Shown here in pieces: positions 10,011 to 22,613 of a stretch of DNA of 64,000 nucleotides. Positions within the stretch are counted from its first letter, which is position 1; every line of letters begins with the position of its first letter. A model generated the notes under the pieces. The model saw only the letters and a list, made by a program, of their open reading frames with translations, was not told where the DNA came from and made no database searches. Source of the stretch: Coprinellus micaceus (Eukaryota; Basidiomycota; Agaricomycetes; Agaricales; Psathyrellaceae); the NCBI GenBank assembly GCA_951394405.1, contig OX596338.1, forward strand, positions 620,001 through 684,000, written 5' to 3'. The translations under genes were made by a program, and so were the position numbers.

Positions 10011-10995
10011 AACCCCAGGGTCCCCCGGGGGACCAAGTTTGATCGGAGTTCGAAAGCTAAAAGGGAATTGTTGGACGAAGCGCCGTTTTTGGCGCCCTCT
10101 TTCAAGTTTTCCTCATCACCATCAACCTCCGATTCAGTACGCCATTTGCAGGGTCTTGTGCCTGGCGCTCTACACGTAAGGATCCCGACAAAATTCCGTC
10201 AGAGGCCTTGCTCTGCTCCTGGAGCAACTTCCACTGAAATTGAATAGTTGGCTTCGATTTACCCGTCTACTGCATCGCACGATTTAGAGAAACCACAATA
10301 CGACGCAGGGAAGCTTCGAATGATAAGCCCACGATCGAGGGATTGTCCCTGTCTTTCGCTTTCGCTGTTGTTGTCAATCACAAAATTCAAAGCGCCCTGG
10401 CAGCCGCCACCCAGGGTTGATTAATGGGCGGCCTAAGGGCGGACAAGCGGACGTACCTGTGGAAATGCAGACATGTCTGCTTCAAAAAGTCAGTGGTAGA
10501 TTGCCAACTGGTAGCTGAAAAATGGGAGACATATCAGCCCCATTGACGATCTTCTCATCTGTTTACGATGGAAAGTGGCAATGACCCCAAAGCCTCGCAA
10601 CTTTCCCGATCTCTTTCAGAAGCCTCCCGAGTGGATCCCAGGTTGTAATCTGGGTTTATGAACCAGACGGTCGACCGCTATACGGCTGCTATTCTCGTGG
10701 CGCATGGTAGAGACGGGCCCGCAGGTACTCAATTAAAATTTCTAATCAGAACTTTCGCGTTGTGAGACCTCTAACAGAATGCTACGCCGCAACGAGCCAA
10801 CCTCGTGGAAGGACCTTTTCGCGGACAGGTGTGCCGACTCCGGTTTACCCCTCCTGGTATGTATCCTGCAGATGGGTACAGTTGATGCTTCGCAGGGTTG
10901 CCAATCTTCTTCCCTCTGCGGCGGAGTCTACGCCTTGAAATAAAGGTTGTCGAATTGCGTACACCACGCCTCGTTTTTCCGGCCCTATCTTCACC
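10011..10995. other. Intergenic region
   Basis: About 1 kb between the amidohydrolase promoter and the first membrane-protein gene. No coding frame, RNA gene or repeat could be supported. Confidence 0.5.
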
Positions 10996-12393
10996 ATGGC
11001 GCAAAATTGGATGGACCCCCAAGTCATCGGCCGTACGACGAGTGAGTTGACTTCCTCGGCCCCACTCTTCCTCTCGCGCTAGACGATCTTTGTACAGGGA
11101 TCTATGGAGCTTTTGTTCTGGTTCTGTCAGGCCTGGCGGCATGGGACGTGCTTAGCACACTCTTCTTCGACATCTCCATCATCCGAGGCAAGCGACCCTG
11201 GAGATGGCCCATGGTGTGTGGAGCTCGACGCCGCACCGCTCCACGAAGACTGACATTTCTCAGGTACTCTATTTCATTGCCAGGATATGCATGCTGCTCC
11301 ACATCTTCGCTATGGCCGTGAACCTCAATGCCATCAGCGAGATACCTTGTCAAGAAGTTACATGGATCTCCAAGGGTACGCCTTGGTACCCTTTACCTGA
11401 GAACTGACTAACGACTTGCTATTTCTCCTCGGGCAGTCTCCGACGCCATTGGAACTTGTGTGACCTCGCTCATTCTCGTACTTCGTACTCGCGCGGTCTG
11501 GCACAGGGACATCAAGGTTACCGCCGGTTTGCTCGCCTTGTTCTGCGGACAGATCGTTGTTTGGTGCCAAAGTACGTGACTGTTCCCGTCATTGGGAGTA
11601 AACTGACCGGAGCCACGCAGCCTTCCGCTTCTCCAAGTCAGCCTGGAATGCTCAGCGAAATGTCTGTGCAGTTATCTCCACGGCCCCTCGATCTATCCTG
11701 GTCACCGTATTCGCCTATAGTACGATCTCCCATCTCGCTCCAAGTCTCGTGACCTGACCAAGGCTCCTTCAGCCATGGCGTTCGATTTAATTATTCTTCT
11801 CCTGTGCACCTATCGGTTGAGCGCAGGACCCAGAAATAGTACGCTGGCAAAGCTGCTCCTGCGGGACGGAATCGTGAGTGACGAATTCCCCTTATCTAAA
11901 TCGCTAGTCGCTCAGCCTTTTTAGGGCTATTTCTGTGCAGTTTTCGGCGCCAACCTCATTCAGATGATTTTCGCTGTCCTGCAACTAAACCCCGTCATGA
12001 ACATCATGTGCCTCCCCTTCGCTCTCGTCGTCTCGGTCGTTGCATCGACCACAGTCTTCCGCAACGTCTTCACCTCGTACGATGCCTTCTCTAAAGACAG
12101 CTCAGGGCCAACGTCCGGTTCAAAGGCCTCGGACGGTCTTTTAGGAATGTCTGCGGGCATGTCTGGTCGACCTCGTTTCAACCTCTCGCACCACTCAACT
12201 GGTCCAACGAGTAGCAACGACATCCCGCTCGGAGAGTATAAGTCACAACATGACACCATCACGGTTACAAAGGTCGTTGACATTGATGTTGACCATGGAG
12301 GACACCCTAAGTACGCCGTGAGTACGACTCTCCTTCTCCGTCTTGTCTTTCTGACAAACTCAGCAGCCTCCAGAGAAGTCCATGGGACTCTGA
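10996..12393 (+). CDS. Multi-pass (about 7TM) membrane protein
   Basis: Eight exons join in consistent phase (10996-11041, 11098-11213, 11264-11375, 11437-11571, 11621-11719, 11773-11873, 11925-12317, 12364-12393) to give 343 residues. The protein starts MAQNWMDPQVIGRTTRIYG. It has about seven hydrophobic segments, including AFVLVLSGLAAWDVLSTLFF, VLYFIARICMLLHIFAMAV, GTCVTSLILVL and GYFCAVFGANLIQMIFAVL, and a hydrophilic Ser-rich tail of about 100 residues. The pattern (basic IIRGKRPWRWP after TM1, conserved RxxxLxR between helices) matches a large lineage-specific Agaricomycete family of unknown function with receptor-like topology. No ligand or G-protein coupling can be inferred. A second family member follows in the same orientation. 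Confidence 0.8.
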
Positions 12394-13020
12394 CGCTGGG
12401 TCACCAGAAAAAGGACGTGCTTTGTAATGTTTTTATCCCATGATTTCTATGTATGTTGCGAATTTATGCGCCCTCGAATCTGGACACCCAACCCAGTGCC
12501 TTTCCCAAAGGCGGCCCTACGATGAGCCGCGAAATGAGACGGGAATCATGGGAGCGGGTTTACAGGGAATGGCAATTCCAGGACCCGATAGGTTCGGGAA
12601 AACTGATATTCTCGCTGAACCTTTTAGGTCCTCCAAGAACCGAAGATTTCGGTGCGCGTCTGGCATTCAATTCTCATCCAAGAAGCTTGACGAAACCACG
12701 AACGGCTGTTCGAGCATTGATCGGAAGCTTTTAGTTGGGCGCCTCCCTGTGCTCCATGGGCGCCTGTGCATAGGGGCCAGCGACGCCAATAATAACCCTC
12801 CTTGTTGCCATTTTTTGAAACGGCCACAGCCTCCCTCCGTGTCAAGGTTCTTGAATTTGAGCCTGTGAGAACTGATGTGGGTCCCCAGCGGCGGCTCTGC
12901 CGAGAACACCGTCACCGCCCAATTTTTGCCTCGACAGTTCCTCATGCTCTCCTTCATTCCTCCAGCCCCTTACTCCCTAGAGTCTCATCGCTACACACCC
13001 CTTGTGTAACCTCTGCTTAG
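12394..13020. other. Intergenic between the two membrane-protein genes
   Basis: Several short frames but none with family features. It contains the presumed terminator of the upstream gene and promoter of the next one. Confidence 0.45.
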
Positions 13021-14187
13021 ATGGACCCCTACGTTGGGAGGTCGATGACTGTGGAGACCTTCGTGAGCTACACCTTAACTACGCAGTGATAGGTGCGAAC
13101 CTGGCCGATCCCCTTCAAGGTTATTACGCACTGAAACTATGAACACCTCCTCGACTTGATCCAATCCCACAGGTGTTCAGATATGCCTTTCCACCTCCAT
13201 ATACTCTGCCTTCCAACGGACGCCCATCGACAGAAGGAATCGGAAATTAGTGTTCGTTCTCCTGCACTTCGTGGTCTTCGGAGTCTTCCTGCTGCATGTC
13301 GTGGCTCGTTCTGCGGAGGCATGGTGGCTGTTGGGATGGCCTGCTGACAAGAGCCCTTTTTGGTACGATATTTCGGACGAGAGGGCGAGGTACGATGTGA
13401 TCAAGAAAACGAGCGCGGTCGTCCTAGCGTTGCTTGGGAATGGGATGTTGGTGGGTCTGGATCTTATGGTGGTTGTACGAGGACGAGACCTTACTGGAAG
13501 TCCCTTTTAGCTATACAGATGCTACATTGTGTGGTACCACCGGCCCTGGCTCCTACCGCTACCGGTATTGACATACATTGCAACCATTCGTCAGTACCTC
13601 TTTGCCTCCGCCGGCATCGTCTCACTCCCCTGCTCTCTAGCAATGGCCATTCTCAACATATTCACCGGCACCTCAATTCTGAACTACATCAACCTCGGCG
13701 GAGGGTCCACGGATTACGATTTTATCAAGGCCTGGTTCCTCCTGTCGGTGGCCACAAACATCCTCACAACGGGCCTCATATCCTTCCGACTCATCCGCGC
13801 ACATCGTCGACTGACGAAATGCCTCGACGCGAAGCAGTCGAGGATTTACACAGGCATTATCGCAATCCTAGTTGAGTTGAGCCTGCCGTTCGCAATCTCT
13901 GGTATCATCGCGAGCATAACGGTTAGGATGTATGACCTATTCCCGGGATTCGCGAATGTTTGGTATGCATTTGCGGTGCGTGTCATCTTCTTGGGATCAT
14001 CCCTAAGGAACTGACGAAAGGTCGTTTGATACTACAGGCCCTGTCTCTGGAATTTATTATCTACCGAGTCGTTAGAGAACAGGCCTGGGCAAGAGACCTC
14101 GAGCAGAGGGCAACTGAAATGCAGATTTCCCGACCTATTGCCTTCATCGCCAGGCCAGAGACGACGACGACGGACATCGATACCTAA
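13021..14187 (+). CDS. Multi-pass membrane protein (Agaricomycete 7TM family), 5' end unresolved
   Basis: Supported exons are about 13045-13119, 13173-13468, 13511-13975 and 14038-14187; their junction phases agree. The chain runs through VIGANLADPLQG, IDRRNRKLVFVLLHFVVFGVF, an ER-side loop with WWLLGWPADKSPFW, LYRCYIVWYHRPW, a TM pair around YLFASAGIVSLPCSLAMAIL, FIKAWFLLSVATNIL and RIYTGIIAILVELSLPF. The tail ends TTTTDIDT. The RCYxVW motif, the Lys/Arg loop after LISFRLIRAHRR and the total of about seven hydrophobic segments are typical of this fungal family. The exon carrying the start codon is not clear: the ATG at 13021 is in another frame from the exon ending at 13119, so an unseen intron or an upstream start must be involved. 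Function unknown. Confidence 0.72.
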
Positions 14188-14805
14188 GTGGTTGGTTGTA
14201 GAGCATCGAGTTTGGATACGGCAATCGTGTTGTATCGCACTACTACGAGGCCTAGGCTGAGGGTTGCCTTTACGCACCCACAAGAGCCCACACGAAAGGC
14301 CGAGAAGAGAGAAAAGACCCTCTGAAGTATCGGAGGGGAAAGGCTCCTGAGGAATAATAGGATAGTGAAATCTGAACGAGTGACAGTAGTAGGTATATAC
14401 GCGTGTGAAACTAACAGTTAAAAACAAGACCACTTGAGGCTGAGAAAACAATACGCGAAAGGGAGAGAAAAGAGCAGAAGTGATAGGATTCGCCAGAAAG
14501 GAACAAGGAGAGAGGTGGTTGTGCTTGTGATATAGACAGTTGGGATGTGTGGATGGTGAGGAGAAAAAGGTGGCACGAAAGAAGCAGGTAAAGCGAGCAT
14601 AATTGAACAGCGACTCGATATTATATCAGGTATACGATAGACGTTGGTTTCCGAATGAAAGTCCAAAAGCAGTCAATCTCGACGTGAGAGGCAGGATTAC
14701 AGGCGGCACACTTAGTAGCCTCGCACCCTTCACCGAGCCTCAACCATACACGAACCCTCATAGAAAGGAGAGCGAGAACGAAAGAGAAAAGCGAAACATA
14801 ACTGA
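14188..14805. other. 3' region between convergent genes
   Basis: Lies between the stops of two convergent genes. It is AT-richer than its neighbours and presumably holds both 3' UTRs. No gene seen. Confidence 0.5.
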
Positions 14806-17800
14806 TTATTGAGGCAGAGCCGTCGTCTGGCTCTTGGGCGTGGTACTCCCGTTTCCGCGACGGACAGTCTTCGGCCTCAAGTGGGCTGCACTGGAGAGAA
14901 GTGTCGAGTCAAACGACGGCGTCGCGGTCGACATACCCGGTCCGTTCGCGACTGGGGCGAGTCCATACGTGCTGACATGATTGCCTGCCTGCGGGGCTTT
15001 ATTGGTGTGATTGGGCACAGCGGGGAAAGCGCTGAAGATGTCCTCTTCGAAGAGGGGCGAGGGCAAAACAGACGTAAGAGACGAGACCGACATCATAGAC
15101 GTTGGACGTGCGCTCAGGTCCGAGGGTGGATACATCGTACCGAAGCCGATGTAATCTGGGGATTTCAGAGGCCCAGGGGACGAGAGGATGGACGAGGGAG
15201 AGCCTGCACTGGATGGAGAGACCACAGCAGTAGGAATGGTGACCGAGTCCCTTCCAGCCTGAGGGAGATGTGGGATGTTCATAGGTGGGGGAACGTTCTT
15301 CTTCATGAGTCCCCGTAGGCTCTTCATTGACGTCGACTTCCTCGGTCCCTTGGATGCTTGAGGCTCGGAAGGTTGTGGGATGAAGTCAGGCAGCGGTGGA
15401 AGGGTGTACTTGTCGGCCTCGTTGACTGCAATTGGGCGTTAAACACCTTGAGGGGGAATAGGTTCGAGAGAGACTTACTAGAGGCATTGCTGAGGGTACT
15501 ACCACTCGATTTAGTCCTTGACCTTGAGAACATCTTCTCGGCGAACGATGAGGCCCGCCCAACACTCTTCTTGCCAGTCGGTGACAATGATGGCCACGAC
15601 GACTCTTTGCCATGACCCCCGGCGGCTCCAAATTCATCCACGGAGTCGACATCTGACATAGACACATCGCTAGGACGGCCAGCGATAACAGACTTGACAC
15701 TACCCAGTCGACGGAAAGAAGAGAAACGGGATTTGGAAGAGGCGATGGATGGCGACTTCGAAGGGAGGTGGGGAACCTCGGGAACCTCAGTCGACGGCTT
15801 CTCGATCATCGTCCTCCTGTTCGCTTTGGCATTTATAGTCGACGTCGAACTCTCCTTACGGTGGGTTTGCTGATGCTCGTTCTGCGCTTGGGAAAGGGGG
15901 ATGAGGAACGTATGTCTGAGTTTATTCGTCTTGAATTCCTCCTCTTCCTTCTCTGCCTGCTCGCGAGCCTTCTCCCTCTCCCTCTGCTTGACGAGAGCCG
16001 CCTCCAAAGCGGCCCTCCTCTTCGCGTCATCCGCAGCCGCCTTGGCTCGTTCAGCGGCGATCGCCGCCAACCTCTCCTCCTCTCTCGCCCTCCGCTCTCT
16101 CTCCCTCTCCTCACGGGCTTCAGCTTCCCAAGGAAGCTCTCCCTTCTCCACCATCGTCTCCAAGATCACGGCATTATGAATGAGGGAGGCCAACTCGCCG
16201 GTCATAGGTGTAGGGGGCGCCATCATGGTCATACGCTTCCATTTCTTGTTTTCGGCGTGGGCTTTCGTCTTGCGATTGGTCGGGGTCTGGGGGACGAGGG
16301 CTGCGGGGTGAGGAATGGGATCGGGTGTCTCCTTAACCTTCTCATGGACGACAGCACTGAAACTCGTGGCCTGAGGCACCTGAGGGACCCGAGGAGAGGG
16401 TTCTGGTGTTTCGTCCACTTTCCCAGCTTCGGTCGGCGTGGGTGGGAAGTAGACGAGATCCGCCTTGCGGGGCATGGTGGCCGTCGAGGGTGGAACAAAA
16501 ACGATGTTGCCTCTTCCCGTAGCCGGCGTAACGCGTTCCGCCAGAGAGATGTCGATCATGCTGAAAGGGCGAGGCGAGATCATCGACGAGCCACCACTGC
16601 CGTATGACGAACCAGAGAACACGCTCGACATTGCTGAATTCGGTGCGGGGGAGAGAAGCTGGTTGGCTGTCGTCGGGGTAGTATTCTCATCCTCAGAAGT
16701 TGGGTTGGTAGGAGATGGTTCTACTTCCTCCAGGTTCAGGGTGAGGTCCTTGTTGTTGCGGGTCTTGGGTTTCCCAAGCTCCTCAGTGGAGGGGGCAGAG
16801 GGTAGTGGCCGCGAAGTCTCGGCAGGAATGGAAGAAGTGGACTTAGCGACAGGTTGCTGAGGAGGAATAGGGCTGCTCGCTGCAATTGCCCGAGGTGCAA
16901 CCTCAACAATCACCGCTGGACTGGGAGCTGGGGAATCCACGACAATGGTCGGAGCGGTAATTGGCGGTGGCCTGACTTCAAAGGGTGTCTCGAGGATCGA
17001 GGCGGGCTCTTCGGTAACAACTGTGGCAACTGGGTGCTGCGCACGCGCCGGGCTGGGCTGAGGAACAGGGGTTGGGTCGGCGACCTCCACGTCTGCTTGC
17101 CTTACAACCCTCTTGCTATTGACGAATGGTGTCGGCGAGAGGGGGTCGTTCATATTCTCCAATGCATCGGTCTTCTCTGACGCCTTCCGAGCGTTCTCGA
17201 GGACTTGCGCGAACGGGGCTGCTCGCCTGATGGGCTCTTTGAACCCACTTGACCCCTCCGACGTGTGCGACGTTGTTGGCGAGCCTTCCGGTGGGAGTGT
17301 GGAATCCGGGGAGTCTGGTGGAGATGAGAACGTGGGCGATGTCATAGGGCTATATTCTCCATCCTCGTCGTTGGCAGCGACATTGAGCGAAAACGAACGG
17401 CGGTTGTTCATGTCACTGAAATTCAGGTCGGGCGATCCGTTGTAGAAGCCAATCGACGACCCTGAGCGGCTGGGGGGTTGGCTCCCTCCACTGGCGAAGC
17501 GTACTGGCTGGGGGATGCGGTTTCCGTAGAGCTCGCCGTTCCTCTTGATTTGTGCCTCCAGTAGTGGTGGTGCGCCTAACCCGAACCTCCCTCTTGGCGC
17601 CGGCACCGCTCCCTTCTTTTCAAACTTGGCGATCCTGTCCTTCAGCGCCCCGGCCCCTGCAGCTGGCGCAACCCCAACCGCTGGCGATGGCGAGGTCGAA
17701 CGCTCCGCTGCATTCTTCAGCTCCAGCGCCGCAATCCTCTCCTTCAAATTAGTGACGGGTATAACTGGCTTAGCAGTCGACCTGTGACATGTCGGTCCTG

Positions 17801-17833
17801 GGCTTGTTTTGGAGGTCAATATGATACTCACAT
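14806..17833 (-). CDS. Large disordered, coiled-coil protein of unknown function
   Basis: Exons 17833-17832, 17781-15479 and 15425-14806 give exactly 974 residues. The start codon is built by splicing: AT before a GTGAGT donor and G after a CACAG acceptor, giving MSTAKPVIPVTNLKERIAAL. No in-frame ATG exists at the start of the long exon. Residues about 9-25 and 50-60 form short helical LKxRIAxxE repeats (NLKERIAALE, ALKDRIAKFE). The middle is Ser/Pro/Thr-rich and disordered. A charged coiled coil of about 100 residues (EERERERRAREEE, ERAKAAADDAKRR) follows near residues 560-650, then another disordered tail. The repeat pattern is known in fungal cytoskeleton or polarity scaffolds, but I do not recognise a named family. 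Confidence 0.75.
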
Positions 17834-19104
17834 TGCATGAAGTCTACGCCGGCCTGCGATCGTAGGAGAACGAGAGGCGTATTGAAAAGAGAGTGGGAAC
17901 CAGCAGTGGGAGCGAAGCTAAGGTTGTCTGATTGTGCAGCTGGCCTGCTATTTGCCAGCCATCACTCCCATCAGATATTCGGTTTCAAGGCTAGATTGTT
18001 TGTCAAATCCCCCTGACTCTAGCCACGTCGCACACGAAATGGAAAAGGTATGTTGGAGAGCACTCTCTTGGCTACTGTGGCGGAGTAGAATAATTTACGG
18101 TGCACGGACAAGGCGCAAGCACCCCACCATTCCATTTGTTCACAGAAGTTAGGAGATAACTCCATCAAACGTTGCACAACGAGAACCCGGTGCAGTGATT
18201 CCAAGGTCGCTTTGGAGATAGGTCAAGGCTATACGTGCACTGAGCCTTAGATTGGTTGCCGTCGCCGCATCGAAGGGAAGCACCACGTTACCCAAGATAC
18301 TTGCCCTTTCGCGGAGTGGCAGAGTGTTCAAAGATTGATACTCAGCAGTGATTCAGAGTGTCCGCACCTTTGTGGCCGTAATGGGACAAGGTCGGAGGCC
18401 AGAGATACGAATATATACCCCGTGGCAAACTCTGCGCCGATCGAAGGTCGCACGACGGGCGCCTATTATCTGAGAGTGACTACTATGCATGCTGATGTGG
18501 ATCAGTGGGATTCATTGGGTACCACCGGCGATTTGTGTGCCACTGAAACCGGAAAAAATCCCACTGACTTTCACTGGTAGGTATACCAATGACATGCAGT
18601 GGAATTGCCACTGAGCCCACCGAGGTTCGTTGGGAATACCACGAGCTTAATTGTAAACTAACCAGGGAATTTTACCGGCAGGGAAGTTCATGGTGGGAGG
18701 AATCTGGAACAGGCATCCTCCTGGAAGGTTACACACTGCTCTACTAATAGGGATGACAATCTCCCCGCAAAAAGAACGCAGGTACATAACGCACGAAGAC
18801 CTTTCAGCAGTACGGGATACGACAAGGGGAAGACGTGGTACTAAAAGTACATCGAGTGGCGCGAAGGAGCTGGCAGTTGGAGTGAGGTGGAGTTCAGCTC
18901 AATGATGGCTGACCCCGTTCATCCACCAGACAAGATAACACAAATTTCCAGGGCCCGTAGTTCGAATGACAGGCAACCATAGCCGTTTCCCGGGTACGGA
19001 ATCCTCCCCCCGCCGTGGAGTCGGAGGACTCTGGACGTCCACCAAGCAGACCACCTGCGTCGTAGACCCTGATCCCGAATTATGCGCACGTGCGGTGGGA
19101 GCCC
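17834..19104. other. Intergenic, 1.27 kb
   Basis: Holds the 5' side of the disordered-protein gene and the 3' flank of the Hel2-like gene. Only short frames are present and no RNA gene is recognisable. Confidence 0.5.
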
Positions 19105-21622
19105 TTAGTTAGGGAACGTCCCCAAAGTGAACAAGGTCTGCTTCTGCTTGCCCTTCTTCCTCCCCTTCCCAGTGGTCTGTGGCGGGGCCTCGCCCTGCTG
19201 CACACTCTCCTCCTCAAAGCCACCCCCGCTCCCCTCTCCCCAAGCAGATCCTTGCGGCGCCCCGGTCGTCCCCAAAATATTCTTCAACGACACGTTGCCC
19301 TTGACCTGCGGCTTCTGCGCTCGCTGCAGCTGAGCGGAAGGCAACTCCGGGAATGCAGAACTGGAGAGCTTTGGCGGGGGAGGCCGGTTGCTCGACCCTG
19401 AAGCGATCGCAGGTCTAGTATTACTCGCGTTGCCCCGAACCTCGACTTTGCCACCTCTAGAGCTCGAAGCGGCAGCTGACCATGGCGTCGTTCGTTGGGG
19501 TTGGCGGAAGCCTGCGGACGATGATGACGCCGCGGTGCTCGACAGAGCTGGGAAACGCTCTGCCTGGACTCGGGCACCGCCAGAGTTGGCGGCGGACGCA
19601 GAGCCGACGATGGCGGTCGTTACGGTTCCAGAGGACGTGGCTACCCTTGCTACGCGGTCCAGGACTTGGCGAGAGGATTGCTGTTGGGATCGTGCGGCTG
19701 TCGAGTTCTTTGCGTTTAGGACTCGGCCTGATGTAATTCCGGCGTATCCGGAGCCGACGGAAGTTGGAACGAGGTCTGGGAATTGGCGGCGTTGCTGATC
19801 CAGTCGTTAGCAGGACCTACAGAAAGAAGATTGGGAAAGCATACCTCAACTGCGAAGCCTCTCCATGATGCAAGCATGTCCTGTTTCTTCTCCTCCTCAT
19901 CGAGCAGGTCGACAAACGCGTTCACAATACTCGCAGTGCTGTCCAAGTTATGGTCGAGCACATTCCAGACGGTAGAAATGAAGTCTCTCGCGCTCGCTTC
20001 CGAAGACCTATACCCCCGAGCAGCAGCTCTGACAGCAGGGACGGCATTGCTTGAGTTACCAGCTAGTGCCTCTAATCTCGACATGAAGATTGTGTGCCGC
20101 CTATTGGAAAAAGTATATGAGTGTAATCCTTTGACCTTTCCAAAAATAGCTCACTCTAAAAGGGCAGGATCACGAGCAGTACCATCTCCGGGGGGCGTGG
20201 ATGACCGGCTGGCCACCGGGGTAGGACGGGAGGAGGACTGGGCTGGCTGCGGCGTTGTCAAGTTACCTCCAAACGCAGCTCGCCTACTTCCACCAACTTG
20301 AGGCCCGATTTGAGCCTGAGGCGCGACTTGTGGCCGAGGGGCCTGCTGCTGCTGCTGTTGCCGCCCACCCTGGCGCCCAGGTCGCTGTGGCTCCTCGAAA
20401 GTGAAATCGGCTTGAACGCGACGTGCATCCTTGCGGTCACGGGCACTCATATCGGCGCCATGTTCATCCACCATGTGTGCCTTGAGATCAAGGGCCGAGT
20501 TGAAAACAACAAATTTCCGCGCCTGGCACTCTCTCTGAGGGCAGGGGAAGTGGACACCGTTGAAGTGCTTTTCCTAAAGGGATGTTAGAGAGTTCCCGAG
20601 CCGCTGTCGTACGCGAGACCGACCAGGTGTTCGTAGTTCTGGAAACTGGAAGGACATTAGGCTAAGCCATTTTGTGGGCCGAAAAGAAACGCACTATTGG
20701 TCCATGACTTCGTTCCGCTTGCAAATGAAGCACTCCTCGTGACGCTCTCGCATATGAGGGTATAGCTCATCGCTACTGAAGAAGCATTCTCGGCAGAACT
20801 CGCAGAGAGGGTGCACACCACCGTCGACCTTGTCTGGCGATACGCTCTTGGGCCCCCGTTGATTCATCGATGGTAGATGGATTGGCAGGACATTGGGTGG
20901 GTACAAAACGTGTTCATGAGCAAAGACCTTTTTGAACCGTATGCAGAGATCGCTGGTACGCCATTAGTTCCTATATACCTCGGAACGAGAGGTATTGCAT
21001 ACCAAAGGACGCGACCATGGGTGGCTCGAACGTGCAGTTTAAGGTCACCCCATCCGTTCCCTATATAATCACAAGCAGAGTCCGGGCAGTTGAATCGAAG
21101 GAGGATGAGGGTTTCTTCCATTATATCTTGCGATTCGAAGATGACAGAGAGCTTTGGATCTTTATGAGGCATCGAATCAGGCGAATAGGATTCGTAGAGT
21201 GCATCAGGAGAGGAGGTGAAGATAACAGTCTCTTGTGGTTCCTTCATATCCACTCCATAAATTAGACGCCCAGTGAACCATACTTGATCGCGTACCTTGC
21301 AGAAGGTACAATCATTCCTCTTGTACAACGCCCTCAACCGAAGTGCACAGACATGACACGTTCGATGGTTGCATTGGGACACGGCGTAGTACTTGACCGG
21401 CTCTGCACAGATCCAACAGACCTCCCCATCTCCTGACTCGGATGGTTCAACAACATTGGGCGCCTCTACAATCACTACAGGCTTCTCTGCGGGTGGTGGC
21501 GCCTTGTTCTGGTCGTTCTGGTGCCCACCTCGACCCCGGCTACCTCCTCTGGCTCTACTTCCGCCGCGTTTGGCCCCGCCTCCGCGGGAGCTCTGCCTAG
21601 GTGCTGTCTCGGAGGTCGACAT
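19105..21622 (-). CDS. hel2: RING-type E3 ubiquitin ligase, Hel2/ZNF598-like
   Basis: The start is MSTSETAPRQSS at 21622 after an in-frame longer upstream stretch. Residues 10-45 are RGG-rich. A C3HC4 RING lies at about 69-108 (CWICAEPVKYYAV...CNHRTCHVC...CTFCKV). Downstream are C2H2-type fingers in the order known for Hel2/ZNF598: one around CPDSACDYIGNGWGDLKLHVRATHG, then CDLCIRFKKVFAHEH, HPLCEFCRECFFSSDELYPHMRERH and CPQRECQARKFVVFNSALDLKAHMVDEH, the last two after introns. The C-terminal half is Gln/Pro/Ser-rich and ends with a Lys-rich stretch GKGRKKGKQKQTLFTLGTFPN. Hel2/ZNF598 detects collided ribosomes, ubiquitinates small-subunit proteins and starts ribosome quality control. At least five introns; exon joints were checked for the RING-to-finger part (for example 21002-20953). 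Confidence 0.88.
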
Positions 21623-21774
21623 CGCTGTTGAGTTTTCAGTGGGGATGGATTTAGGAGGTAAATGGAGCAGGAGGCGGTTGAGGAGGAGAAAAGCGCGGAA
21701 TCGAGAAATACCCCCATCTAAATCGGGGCTAATCAGGTGACTCGTCCGGCACCGAATTCGGCTCGGCGGCAATT

Positions 21775-22074
21775 GTGGATGCTTGTGTGCGCCGCACAAC
21801 TGCCAGTGGCTCCAGCAGAGTCAGGATTACGAGGATTGTTGCGTATTTACTGCGTCACGGTCTGTCAGCGTCTCTACATACAGTGATTCAGAAGGACAGA
21901 GTTCTAGCTCCCTCCTTTGGCAAGCGTCGAAGGATGCACTCGAATTATTCCGATGAAACGGAACGTATGTCTTTCTATTCCTCCTCAAACGGATTCGTCC
22001 CGTGTTCGGACATCATCCAAGCAGTAGAGAAGCACGCCTTTCTCTCCTGTGTGGCCGCTTCGCCTGAGAAATGA
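21775..22074 (+). other. Short ORF, faint resemblance to KptA/Tpt1 N-terminus
   Basis: A 99-residue frame between the Hel2-like promoter and the LPMO. It contains VAYLLRHG and, about 45 residues later, GFVPCSDIIQAVEKHAF, in the same order as the LRH and GYVxVxDLL motifs of tRNA 2'-phosphotransferase. Spacing is too long and everything after is missing, so it is a relic at best and may be chance. Confidence 0.15.
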
Positions 22075-22188
22075 GGGTGACCAAGTGAATTCGGGGAGCA
22101 CGAGTGCGCGAAAACCCTCCTCCATCGGGGGCCAGGTGCTTGAAGGAAGCCTATCATTTATCCGGACCTCCGGTCGTTATAGCTGAGG

Positions 22189-22196
22189 TATAAAAT
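22189..22196 (+). promoter_or_regulatory. TATA box of the LPMO gene
   Basis: TATAAAAT about 70 bp upstream of the ATG at 22259, at a spacing typical for a fungal TATA promoter. Secreted CAZyme genes often have strong TATA boxes. Confidence 0.6.
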
Positions 22197-22613
22197 ACCA
22201 GCACCCATCCTCATAAACGCGTGTCGCCTACCCATCCTCCAACCTGAGAAGCATAAAAATGCCTTCGCTCCTTCCCACCGTTTCCTTCGCTCTCCTCTCG
22301 CTTGCAGCCCACGTCGCAGCGCATGGGTATGTCCAAGAGTTGACGCTTGGATCGAAGCTGTACACCGGATCCTCCCATACTATGACCCGTGCGTTGGAGG
22401 CCGTTCAGATAGAAGCCACAGTGTCGGGTCTCAGACCTTGCTTGTAGCTATCACGTACCGACACCCCAACGCATCGTTCGAAGGATTCCAAGCAACGGAC
22501 CCGTCGAAGGCCTCACCTCTATCGAGTAAGTGTCGCCATCACCGCTACACGCACCCGGACTCGCGTCGTCGCTCACAAAATTCAAAGCCTCCAGTGCCAC
22601 GGCTGGTCTGAAG

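Noticed and set aside
15768..16607. 279-residue plus-strand frame
   Set aside because: It lies antisense to the large disordered protein, is Leu/Arg/Gly-rich like a GC-strand shadow, and has no splice or domain support.
18310..18380. tRNA-like stretch with GCGGAGTGGCAGAGTG
   Set aside because: It looks like a Ser tRNA D-arm start, but there is no matching T-arm/B-box at the required distance and the acceptor stem does not pair.
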